NCBI GenBank assembly: GCA_016462645.1
Contig: JAEMSX010000009.1
Coordinates: forward strand, 1 to 64,000
Direction of reading: 5' to 3'
Length of the DNA stretch: 64,000 nucleotides
From: Thermoleophilaceae bacterium
Lineage (GTDB): Bacteria > Actinomycetota > Thermoleophilia > Solirubrobacterales > JACPNS01
Shown here: piece after piece, positions 24,780 through 32,683 of the stretch
Position numbering within the stretch: the first letter of the stretch is position 1
How the letters are laid out: each line of letters opens with the position of its first letter
The notes under the pieces: generated by a model
Databases searched by the model: none
Seen by the model: the letters and a program-made list of their open reading frames with translations, nothing else
Told to the model about the DNA's origin: nothing
Position numbers and translations under genes: made by a program

Positions 24780-25859
24780 ATGGGGCAAGAACTGACATTG
24801 CACGGCGAAGTCGCGCGGTTTGACGCGGGGTTCACGGAGGTGGCTCCGGGCACCTGGGCGTACATGCAGCCCAACGGCGGCCTCGGCGAATCGAACGCCG
24901 GCCTGATCTTCGAGGGCGAGCACGTGATGTTCGTGGACTCATTGTGGGACAACATGCTCACGGGAAAGATGCTCGAAGACGCACGCGGCATCGTCGACGC
25001 GGCACCGGAGACGCTCTTCAACACCCACTCCGACGGCGACCACGTCTGGGGCAATCAGTTGTTCACGGGCGCGCGGATCATCTCCACGACCACCGCCAAG
25101 AACCTGATGACGCTCGATCCGCCCAAGTCGCTGCGCGCGATGCAGCTCGGCGGCAACCTGATCGGCGCCATCGGACGCGTGCCGCTCCCGTTCATCGGTC
25201 GGCGCGACTACGGCAACCTTCCGCGCCTGCCGCTGACGCACATGGGCAACGAGATGGCGCCGTTCGATTGGAGCGACATCAACCTGACCCTCCCGCAGGA
25301 GACGTTCGACGACGCGATGACCATAGAGGTGGGATCGAGACGCGTCGAGCTGATCGAGGTCGGTCCCGCGCACACGATGGGCGACGCCGTGGCGTGGGTT
25401 CCAGACGCCCGCGTCTGCTTCGCCGCAGACGTCCTCTTCATCGGCGGCACGCCGATCATGTGGGCCGGTCCGATCGCCAGCTGGATCGCCGCGCTGGAGA
25501 AGATCTCGTCGCTCGGCGCAGAGAAATTCGTCCCGGGCCACGGACCGGTCTGCACCCAGAATGAAGTGGACCTGGTGCGCGATTACTTCGAGTGGGTCAC
25601 CGCTGAGGGCATCAGCCAACTCGATCGAGGGATCGCTCCGGCGAAGGCGGCGCGCAAGCTCCTGCTCTCGCGGGAGTTCGAGAATCTTCCGTGGGCGAGC
25701 TGGGACGACCCCGCACGACTGGTCGTCACGCTCAGCACCGAGCAGTTCCGCCGCAACGGCGGTGCGGGCCAGCTCGGCGGTGCGGCGCGCTCGCGTGTGA
25801 TCACGCTGATGCAGCTCGCGTCCACGGCGCTCGGCCGCAAGCGCGCGAAGGCCGCCTGA
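24780..25859 (+). CDS. MBL-fold metallo-hydrolase
   Basis: The 359-residue protein has the metallo-beta-lactamase fold. The metal motif reads NTHSDGDHVWGNQLF (HxDxDH, with an aspartate where HxHxDH enzymes have the second histidine). Later ligands lie in VGPAHTMGDAVAWV, CFAADVLFIGG and VPGHGPVCTQNE. I prefer the ATG at 24780 over the GTG at 24759 because a -10-like hexamer overlaps that earlier codon. It follows the TetR gene and precedes a CMD-family gene by four bases, so it probably belongs to the same pathway as the aidB-like and crotonase genes. A thioester or lactone hydrolase role is possible but unproven. Confidence 0.85.
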   Translation: MGQELTLHGEVARFDAGFTEVAPGTWAYMQPNGGLGESNAGLIFEGEHVMFVDSLWDNMLTGKMLEDARGIVDAAPETLFNTHSDGDHVWGNQLFTGARIISTTTAKNLMTLDPPKSLRAMQLGGNLIGAIGRVPLPFIGRRDYGNLPRLPLTHMGNEMAPFDWSDINLTLPQETFDDAMTIEVGSRRVELIEVGPAHTMGDAVAWVPDARVCFAADVLFIGGTPIMWAGPIASWIAALEKISSLGAEKFVPGHGPVCTQNEVDLVRDYFEWVTAEGISQLDRGIAPAKAARKLLLSREFENLPWASWDDPARLVVTLSTEQFRRNGGAGQLGGAARSRVITLMQLASTALGRKRAKAA

Positions 25860-25863
25860 CCAG

Positions 25864-26436
25864 ATGAACCAAGCACCCAACTGGCACGCGAAACCGGATC
25901 GCACCGACGATCCGGCGATCCGTCGCAACGCGCTCTCCCGAATTGTCACCGCGGGCGCGCGGCGCAAGACAAAGGGCCGCAGTTTTCAGTTCATGCGCGT
26001 GCTCGCGATCAACGGTCGGTTGTTCCTTCCGTATCTCCTCTGGAACTCACGCATGATGCCCAACGGGAAGCTCACGCGTCAGCAGACAGAGGCCGTGATC
26101 ATCCGCGTCGCCTGGCTCTGCCAGTCCGAGTACGAGTGGATCCAGCACAAGGCGATCGGGCGACGCAACGAATTGAGCGAGGAACAGGTCGAGGCCGCGG
26201 GCCCGGATTCCACAAGTGATCTCTTTGATGACGAGATCAAGGCTTTGCTCGCGGCCGTCCCCGAACTGCTCGAGAACCACGTCCTCAGCGACGAGAGCTA
26301 CGACGCGCTTCGCGCGTTCCTGTCTCCGGCACTGATCCTCGAATTCATCATGCTCGTGGGGACGTATGCCGCACTGGCCGGTGCGCTGAACAGCTTCGGT
26401 GTTCCACTCGAGGAAACCTGGGCAGACACGCGTTGA
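25864..26436 (+). CDS. Carboxymuconolactone decarboxylase (AhpD-like) family protein
   Basis: The 190-residue helical protein has the family core LTRQQTEAVIIRVAWLCQSEYEWIQHKAIG near residues 70-100. It contains a single cysteine at the position of the AhpD CxxC pair, with a Glu-Trp and a histidine after it. The missing second cysteine argues against peroxidase-partner activity. Proteins of this subgroup occur with acyl-CoA and aromatic pathways. It starts four bases after the MBL gene, so it is the last gene of the aidB-like run. The substrate is unknown. Confidence 0.82.
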   Translation: MNQAPNWHAKPDRTDDPAIRRNALSRIVTAGARRKTKGRSFQFMRVLAINGRLFLPYLLWNSRMMPNGKLTRQQTEAVIIRVAWLCQSEYEWIQHKAIGRRNELSEEQVEAAGPDSTSDLFDDEIKALLAAVPELLENHVLSDESYDALRAFLSPALILEFIMLVGTYAALAGALNSFGVPLEETWADTR

Positions 26437-26532
26437 GATAGTCACGCCGACGTACCTACGGATGGGTACGATGAAATTGACCGTGCTGCGGCCGTAAAGC
26501 ACGCAGTAAGTCCACCCAACCACCAGTTGCTC

Positions 26533-28071
26533 ATGCCGCTTCGGCCCCCACGACCGACGTCATCCGGTGTCGACTCAATACGTCGATTCAGAGCGCTGTA
26601 TGGACCTGGTTCCGCTCGTACGGTGATCGCGATTTCGGCGTCGGCGTTCTTCCTGATCTTCGCCGCGCGGGCGGCAGTCAATCACCCGTCGTATGGGATC
26701 GGTCTGTTCTATCTGATCCCGGTTTCACTGCTTGCGCTGCGATTCGGCCTGTCCGGCGGAATGGTGGCCGCGCTGGTGGCGACTGGCCTCTACTGCGGCT
26801 GGTCGGTGCTCGACGATGACGGCATGCCCGCCGTGGCCTTGATCAGCAGAAGCCTGATGTTCTTCATGATCGGCGGGATCGTGGGGTACCTGTCGAGGGG
26901 GATGCTCGCGGCATTGTCCCGGTTCGACGTTGCGCTCAAGGCTGCCCCGATCCTCGTCTTCACCACCGACATCGCTCTGCGGTACACGTGGACGCATCAC
27001 ACCTGGTCGGGCCGGACTGACGCCCCGATGGTTGGGCGAACCGATATCGAGATACTCGGCCCGGACCAGGGCAAGCCGGCGCAGGACCTGAAGCTTCGCG
27101 CGCTTGCGGTCGGCGGAGCGGTGCACGACGTCTACGACATCGTCGACCCCGAGGGTGCGCGGCGTTGGTTCTCGGTGACGGTCGAGCCGCTGCGCGACAG
27201 CTCCGGAAAGATCACCGGGCTGACGGGTGCCGCCCTCGATGTCACGCCGGAGTTGAGCGCAACGCAGGCGCTCGAACGCAGTGAGGCTCGCTTCCGTGCC
27301 GCGGCCGAGAACCAACTGGAGCCCTTCGCGCTCTACTCACCGGTGCGCGGCGCGGACGATCAGATCATCGACTTCTGCTGCGAGTTCATCAATTCGCCCG
27401 GCGCGGCGTCAGTCGGAATGAATCGAGAACACATGGTGGGAAAGCGGCTCAGTGAACTCTTCCCCGGTCGGCTCGAATCGGGCTTGCTCGGCGAGTACGC
27501 GAAGGTCGTCGAGACCGGACAGCCGATGTTTCGCGAAGCGATCGACTACATCAACGTGCTTGGCGAGGAGACGCTCGTGCGCGCGTTTGACATTCGCGTT
27601 TCAAAGCTCGACTCCGGAATCCAGGTGACATGGCGTGACATCACCGACCGTGTGCGCGCCGAGCGCGAGCGCGACTGGATCCAGGCACTGGTCGAACGCT
27701 CCCCGGACGCGATCATGAGCGTGGATCTCCACGGCAGGATCGTCAGCTGGAGCGCTGGATCGGAGCGCATGTACGGCTATGCGCCCGAGGAGGTGATCGG
27801 TCAGCCGTTCACGATGCTGTTCGAGGAAGCTGAGCTTGCCGCGCGCCGCGAGCGCATGGGGCGGCTGTTTGAGGGCGAGTCGATCGGCCCGCTCACCGTC
27901 ACCGAACGGCGAAAGGACGGCAGCTCGTTCGAGGCTGAATACACCGCGGCCCCGATCTTCGACTCCGACGGCGTCGTGATCGGCGCAGCGCGTATTGTGC
28001 GGGAGCAACAGAGCGAGCAATCGGCCCCTCCGATGCCCGCTGATCCCCCGACCCACCACAAGAACTCCTGA
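26533..28071 (+). CDS. Membrane-anchored PAS-domain sensory protein without visible output domain
   Basis: The 512-residue protein has about four N-terminal membrane helices (VIAISASAFFLIFAARAAV to MFFMIGGIVGYLSRGML). Three PAS-type domains follow. The first starts about FDVALKAAPILVFTTD, the second at SEARFRAAAENQLEPFAL, and the third at ALVERSPDAIMSVDLHGRI with the classical SAGSERMYGYAPEEVIGQ core. The protein ends right after the third PAS (GAARIVREQQSEQ). No histidine kinase, GGDEF, EAL or phosphatase domain is seen. It overlaps the next gene, a ZIP transporter. The start could also be TTG 26527. Confidence 0.8.
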   Translation: MPLRPPRPTSSGVDSIRRFRALYGPGSARTVIAISASAFFLIFAARAAVNHPSYGIGLFYLIPVSLLALRFGLSGGMVAALVATGLYCGWSVLDDDGMPAVALISRSLMFFMIGGIVGYLSRGMLAALSRFDVALKAAPILVFTTDIALRYTWTHHTWSGRTDAPMVGRTDIEILGPDQGKPAQDLKLRALAVGGAVHDVYDIVDPEGARRWFSVTVEPLRDSSGKITGLTGAALDVTPELSATQALERSEARFRAAAENQLEPFALYSPVRGADDQIIDFCCEFINSPGAASVGMNREHMVGKRLSELFPGRLESGLLGEYAKVVETGQPMFREAIDYINVLGEETLVRAFDIRVSKLDSGIQVTWRDITDRVRAERERDWIQALVERSPDAIMSVDLHGRIVSWSAGSERMYGYAPEEVIGQPFTMLFEEAELAARRERMGRLFEGESIGPLTVTERRKDGSSFEAEYTAAPIFDSDGVVIGAARIVREQQSEQSAPPMPADPPTHHKNS

Positions 28072-28811
28072 GCGAACTCCTCACTGTTTTTCTCGCCGGC
28101 GTCGCGACGATGCTCGCGACCGGGCTCGGCGCCCTGCCAGTCCACTACTTCGGCGATCGTGCTTTTGACTGGCGTCCGGTGCTCGTCGGCATCGCGATCG
28201 GGTCCATGAGCGTCGCTGCGGTCGTCGGCCTGCTGCAGCCGGGATTGGAGCTCGGCTCACCCGGCGAAGTCTGGGGCGGGGCCGCGCTCGGCGCGGTGCT
28301 CTTCTTCGCTGTGCGCACCGCACTGCGACATCACGAGGTCAGCATTGAGGAGGTTCGCGGCAGCGATGTCAAGCGCGCCGCGCTGATATTCGCCGTGCTC
28401 TTCGCCCACAGCCTGCCCGAGGGCTTCGCCGTGGGCACCGCGTACGCCTCGCCCGACCAGAACCTCGGCCTCTTCGTGATCCTCGCGATCGCGCTGCAGA
28501 ACATCCCCGAGGGCACGAGTGTTGCGATTCCGATGGAGGACGCGGGGATCAGCGTCTGGAAGCAGTTCTGGGCGGCGGTCGCAACCAGCATCCCGCAACC
28601 CATCGGCGCGGTCATCGCGTACCTGCTCGTCGATCAGATCAGCGGACTGCTGCCGATCTCCTTCGGATTTGCCGCGGGCGCGATGCTCGTGCTGGTCGTG
28701 ATCGAACTCGTGCCGGACGGCTTCACGGCCGGTACCCGCTATCGCGCGTCCGCCGGCGTCGCGGCGGGCGCGGCGTTGATCTTCCTGCTTGAGAACTCGG
28801 TTGTCGGCTAG
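28068..28811 (+). CDS. ZIP family divalent metal transporter
   Basis: The 247-residue protein has about eight membrane segments and the two ZIP signature helices: FAHSLPEGFAVGTAY and ALQNIPEGTSVAIP, whose His/Glu/Asn residues bind zinc or iron. The ATG at 28110 would cut the first membrane helix in half. An in-frame CTG at 28068 restores it (SELLTVFLAGVATMLATGLGALP) and overlaps the PAS gene's TGA by four bases (CTGA), so I annotate that non-standard start. The cytoplasmic histidine-rich loop is short (LRHHEVSIEE). Import of zinc or another divalent metal is likely. Confidence 0.8.
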   Translation: MSELLTVFLAGVATMLATGLGALPVHYFGDRAFDWRPVLVGIAIGSMSVAAVVGLLQPGLELGSPGEVWGGAALGAVLFFAVRTALRHHEVSIEEVRGSDVKRAALIFAVLFAHSLPEGFAVGTAYASPDQNLGLFVILAIALQNIPEGTSVAIPMEDAGISVWKQFWAAVATSIPQPIGAVIAYLLVDQISGLLPISFGFAAGAMLVLVVIELVPDGFTAGTRYRASAGVAAGAALIFLLENSVVG

Positions 28812-28820
28812 CTCCGAGCG

Positions 28821-29195
28821 CTACCGGCGCTCGATCAGCTCGATCCGGTATTCATCGGGATCGCGCACGAAGCACAGGCGCGAGCCGCCCTCGCGGACCG
28901 AGTACGGCGGCTTCTCCGGCTCGATTCCCACGCTCGCGAGCTGCGCGAGCGTCGCGTCCATGTCGTCCACGGTCAGAGCGATGTGGCCGTAGCCCGTCCC
29001 GAGCTCGTACTCGGTGACGCCGAAGTTGTGCGTCAGCTCAAGCCGGTCGCCGTCTCCGGGCAGGCCCATGAAGACGTTGATCGCCTCGTCGCGGATCGGC
29101 ATGCGCCGACGCTCCTCGAACCCGAGCTTCTTGTAGAACTCCACCGACTTGTCGACGTCGGTGACGCGGTAACAAGTGTGGATCAGCTCGCTCAT
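28821..29195 (-). CDS. gloA: Lactoylglutathione lyase-like glyoxalase I / VOC protein
   Basis: The 124-residue protein has two beta-alpha-beta-beta-beta units of the vicinal oxygen chelate fold. The four metal ligands of glyoxalase I are in place: His near residue 6 (LIHTCYRV), Glu in RLELTHN, His in YGHIALTV, and Glu in YRIELIE. The length matches bacterial GloA. Actinobacteria usually lack glutathione, so the natural substrate may be a hemithioacetal of another thiol such as mycothiol. It is the last gene of the ligase/GMC operon, starting at the stop of the CoA ligase. Confidence 0.87.
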   Translation of the reverse strand: MSELIHTCYRVTDVDKSVEFYKKLGFEERRRMPIRDEAINVFMGLPGDGDRLELTHNFGVTEYELGTGYGHIALTVDDMDATLAQLASVGIEPEKPPYSVREGGSRLCFVRDPDEYRIELIERR

Positions 29196-30874
29196 CAGGA
29201 ATCGGCGACGACGACGCTCTCCTCAGGCTCATCGTCGGTGCTGTCGATGACACCGCCGTGCTCCTGGAGATTGCGCTTGAGGATCTTGCCGGTGGCGTTG
29301 CGGGGGAGCTCCTCAAGGAAGAAGACTTCGCGCGGCACCTTGAAGTTTGCGAGGTGCGTCTTGACGTGCGACTTGATCTCGGATTCGTCGAGGTCGTGGC
29401 CCTCGTTGACAACCACGAACGCCAGCAGGCGGGCACCGAACTCTTCGTCGTCGACGCCGATCACGGCGGTCTCGTAGACGCCGTCGTGGATCGCGATGAT
29501 GTCCTCGACCTCGATGGGGTAGACGTTCTCGCCGCCGGAGATGATCATCTCGTCGATGCGGCCGTCGATGAAGAGGCGGCCGTTCTCGTCGATGTGGCCG
29601 ACGTCGCCGGTTCCGGCGAGGTGACCGAGGCGGTTGGCCTGTTCGCCGCCGGTGTAGCCCTCGAAGATCATGTCGTGCTGCACGAAGATCTGACCGGTCT
29701 CGCCGACGGGGACATCGTTGCCCTCCTCATCGAGGATGCGCAGCGTGGTTCCGGTCGGGGCCTTGCCCGCGGTGCCGGGAGCGGCGCGCATGTCCTCGGG
29801 CCCGGCGACGGTCGCCCAGGCGACTTCGGTTGAGCCGTAGAGGTTGTAGAGCACGTCGCCGAACTCGTCCATGAACTTCGAGGCGAGCTCGCCCTGCAGG
29901 GCCGAGCCGCTCGCGCACACGGCGCGCAGCGAAGAGACGTTGTAGGTGCGGCGCTTGGCCTCGGGGATGTCGAGCATGCGCTGGAGCATCACCGGAACCA
30001 CGATCTGCATGTCGATCTGCTCGCGCTCGATCGTCTTCAGAACGTCTTCCGGATCAAAGCGGCGGCGCAGCACGGCGGTGCCGGCGAACATCACGCTCGC
30101 GGTGTAGTTGGAGAAGCCCCAGGCGTGGAAGAGCGGCGCGCAGACGAGCATGCGGTCGCCACGGCGGTAGGGGATCGTTGCCGCGACGGCGAGCAGGTCC
30201 TTGAGGCCCTTCGGTTCGGCGCGCGCGGCGCCCTTGGGCTTGCCGGTCGTGCCTGAGGTGAGGATGATCGTGCGGCCGGTGCGCTCGGGAGCGGGCGGCT
30301 CCTCGATGCTCTGGCCGTCGCGCAAGGAGTCGAGGCTGGGGAGCGGCGGGTTCTCGGTGCTGTCGACCCAGCCGAGGAACGCGGGCTTGTCGCCGAGCGC
30401 GTCCTGCAGCATCGGGAAGTATTCCTCGTCCATGATCACGGCGTCTGCATCCTGATCCTCGATCACCTGGGCGAGCTGGGGACCGGCGAACGCCGTGTTC
30501 AGCAGCAGCCCGTCAGCGCCGAGCTTCAGTGTCGCGACGAATGCGAGCGCAAACCATCGGCTGTTGCGACAGAGAATCGCGACGCGCGAGCCGTTGCCGA
30601 TGCCCTGGGCCGCGAGACCGCGGGCAATCTGGTTGGTCTGCTCGTGGACTTCCTTGTGTGTGAGCTGGCCGAGTTCGTCGATGATCGCGACGACATCGGG
30701 TGAGATCTTGGCGTTGATCTTGTAGCCGGCCGGCTGGGTCGGGCCGTACTTGTCGAACGCGCGTTTGACTTCCCACAACCGGTTCGGCGGCACGAAGCGC
30801 ACCATCTTTGAGGCCGCGATCGTACGCGCGATTTCCGCGTAGCGCTTGCGCGCGGCTTTGGCGCGGCCGCTCAA
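29195..30874 (-). CDS. Acyl-CoA synthetase (AMP-dependent, FadD-like)
   Basis: The 559-residue enzyme adenylates a carboxylic acid and joins it to CoA. The P-loop motif is IILTSGTTGKPKGA near residue 210, followed by LFHAWGFSNY, the YGSTEVAWA motif, TGDVGHIDENGRLFIDGR, the hinge and SGGENVYPIEVED. The C-terminal catalytic lysine is in PRNATGKILKRN. The TTG start overlaps the GMC oxidoreductase stop by four bases (TTGA). A long- or very-long-chain acid, or a sterol side-chain acid, is the likely substrate because of the neighbouring cholesterol-oxidase-like gene. Confidence 0.9.
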   Translation of the reverse strand: MSGRAKAARKRYAEIARTIAASKMVRFVPPNRLWEVKRAFDKYGPTQPAGYKINAKISPDVVAIIDELGQLTHKEVHEQTNQIARGLAAQGIGNGSRVAILCRNSRWFALAFVATLKLGADGLLLNTAFAGPQLAQVIEDQDADAVIMDEEYFPMLQDALGDKPAFLGWVDSTENPPLPSLDSLRDGQSIEEPPAPERTGRTIILTSGTTGKPKGAARAEPKGLKDLLAVAATIPYRRGDRMLVCAPLFHAWGFSNYTASVMFAGTAVLRRRFDPEDVLKTIEREQIDMQIVVPVMLQRMLDIPEAKRRTYNVSSLRAVCASGSALQGELASKFMDEFGDVLYNLYGSTEVAWATVAGPEDMRAAPGTAGKAPTGTTLRILDEEGNDVPVGETGQIFVQHDMIFEGYTGGEQANRLGHLAGTGDVGHIDENGRLFIDGRIDEMIISGGENVYPIEVEDIIAIHDGVYETAVIGVDDEEFGARLLAFVVVNEGHDLDESEIKSHVKTHLANFKVPREVFFLEELPRNATGKILKRNLQEHGGVIDSTDDEPEESVVVADS

Positions 30875-32562
30875 GATTCGCTCACCGTCGCAGCTGCGGC
30901 GGCAGACTCGGCGCTCTCGGCACGAAGGGTGAATCCTCCGCTTGCGGTCGTTGCTTCGACCTTCGGCGGAACCGCGGTCATCGCGTGCTCGCTGATCGCC
31001 GTGATCGTCAGGCTGGGATTCACGCCCGGGTTGGCCGGCATCGCCGATCCGTCGCAGACAAGCAAGTTGTCGTAACCGAAGGCGCGGTTGAAGTGATCGA
31101 TCACACCTGTGTTCGCGTCGCGACCGATCACGGCACCGCCGAGGAAGTGCGCGGTGGTCGGGATGTTCGCAAGCACCTCGGTGAAGGAACTCTGCGGCAC
31201 GCCGCCGATCCGCTTGGCCGCGAGTTCGGCCGCCTTGTTGGCCGCCGGGATGAAGCGCGGGTTCGGATTCTCGGCGTCCTCCTCCGTGGAGAGGCGGTAG
31301 CCACCCCAGAAGTTCTTCTTGGCGCGGAGCTTGAGGGAGTTGTCGAGGGTCTGCATCACGAGCAGGATGACCGTGCGGCGCGACCAGTGGTAGGCGCCGA
31401 GCAGTCGCAGCGCCGACATCGGGTGCCGGATCGCGACGGCGAAGAACTTGATCGGTCGCGTTGCCTTGTTCCCCTCGCCGGTCAGCAGCGTGAACGTGCG
31501 GCCCATCAGGTCGCCGCCGTGTCCGTAGGTCACGTTCTCGATGTGCGTGTCCTCGTCGGGGAAGAAGCTCGAGCTGATCGCCACCGAGGTGGAGTAGTCG
31601 ACGCTGTCGTCCTTCGCGGTGACCGCGAGAATCGCTTCGGAGTTGGTGCGCACGAGCGAGCCGAGGCGGTGCGAGAGTCGCGAGAGCGAACCGTTCATCT
31701 TGCAGTTGGCGAGCAGTTTGTTGGTGCCATATGTTCCGGCCGAGACGACGACGCCGCGGGCGCGGATCTTCTTGCGGCCCTTGAAGAACCAGGCGCCGGA
31801 CTTGACGTGGGTGATCTCGTAGCCGGCCGACCCGTCGCGGCGTCCGCCTGCGCCGCGCATCGGCTTGATGTCGGTCACGGTGCGCAGCGGATCGATCTTC
31901 ACGCCGAGCTTCTCCGCGAACCAGAGGTAGTTCTTGACGAGCGTGTTCTTCGCGTTGTGGCGGCAGCCCATCATGCAGCCGCCGCAGGTGATGCAGGCCG
32001 CGCGATCAGGACCCTCGCCGTTGAAGAACGGGTCCGGGACGGTCTCGCCGGCCTTGTCGCGGTCGCCGAAGTAGACGCCCACGCGGGTCTTCTTGTAGGT
32101 CTCGGGAACGCCGAAGTCCTCGGAGAGGTCCTTGATCACGTCGTCTGCGGGCTGGTGAACAGGCACCTCGGTCACGCCGAGCATGTATTCCGCTGTGTCG
32201 TAGTGGGGCTTGAGCACCGTCTCCCAGTCCTCAATGCCGGCCCACTGCTTGTCCTGGAAGAAGCGCGGACGTGCGCGATAAAGCGTGTTGGCGTAGCCGA
32301 GGCTGCCGCCTCCGACACCGCTTCCGCTGAGCACGAGGACGTCCTTGAAGAAGGTCATGCGGAAGATGCCGAACATCTTCGCGAAGGGGCGCCAGTAGTA
32401 GCGATGCGGCGCCTTCAGCATCGTCTCGGCGAAGTCCTTGTCCTCGAAGCGGCGACCGCATTCAAGAATCTTCACGTCGTAGCCCTTTTCGGCGAGGCGC
32501 AGCGCGGAGACGCTGCCGCCGAAGCCGGAGCCGACGATTATCCAGTCATGGTCGTATTTCAC
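30871..32562 (-). CDS. GMC-family oxidoreductase (cholesterol-oxidase-like)
   Basis: The 563-residue flavoprotein starts with an FAD-binding dinucleotide fold WIIVGSGFGGSVSALRLAEKG. Next come the GMC motif VLSGSGVGGGSLGYANT and a cysteine cluster CITCGGCMMGCRHNAKNT around residue 185. The C-terminus has DGSAMPANPGVNPSLTITA, the typical GMC end with the active-site Asn region. This arrangement is that of the cholesterol oxidase-like GMC subgroup of actinobacteria. No signal peptide is seen, so it is cytoplasmic or membrane-associated. It is the first gene of a three-gene operon with an acyl-CoA ligase and a glyoxalase, behind the TGGCCAG promoter region. Confidence 0.9.
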   Translation of the reverse strand: MKYDHDWIIVGSGFGGSVSALRLAEKGYDVKILECGRRFEDKDFAETMLKAPHRYYWRPFAKMFGIFRMTFFKDVLVLSGSGVGGGSLGYANTLYRARPRFFQDKQWAGIEDWETVLKPHYDTAEYMLGVTEVPVHQPADDVIKDLSEDFGVPETYKKTRVGVYFGDRDKAGETVPDPFFNGEGPDRAACITCGGCMMGCRHNAKNTLVKNYLWFAEKLGVKIDPLRTVTDIKPMRGAGGRRDGSAGYEITHVKSGAWFFKGRKKIRARGVVVSAGTYGTNKLLANCKMNGSLSRLSHRLGSLVRTNSEAILAVTAKDDSVDYSTSVAISSSFFPDEDTHIENVTYGHGGDLMGRTFTLLTGEGNKATRPIKFFAVAIRHPMSALRLLGAYHWSRRTVILLVMQTLDNSLKLRAKKNFWGGYRLSTEEDAENPNPRFIPAANKAAELAAKRIGGVPQSSFTEVLANIPTTAHFLGGAVIGRDANTGVIDHFNRAFGYDNLLVCDGSAMPANPGVNPSLTITAISEHAMTAVPPKVEATTASGGFTLRAESAESAAAAATVSES

Positions 32563-32628
32563 AGTTCAGTCCGATCTTGCGGAGGTCGTTGTCGGACAGG
32601 GCGCGTCAAGGCATCGCGCGTCCCGAGA

Positions 32629-32665
32629 TGGCCAGATTCTACCTGCGACTGGCCAGTTTGGCCAG
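32629..32665 (-). promoter_or_regulatory. Promoter with three TGGCCAG boxes around a TAGAAT -10
   Basis: TGGCCAG occurs at 32629-32635, 32650-32656 and 32659-32665. Between the first two lies ATTCTA (32636-32641), which on the minus strand reads TAGAAT, a good -10 element. The outer box falls at the -35 distance, the middle box in the spacer, and the inner box just after the -10. The start codon of the GMC gene lies about 75 bases downstream. This looks like a promoter covered by repressor sites. Confidence 0.55.
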
Positions 32666-32683
32666 CCATTCAAGCAACTTCAC

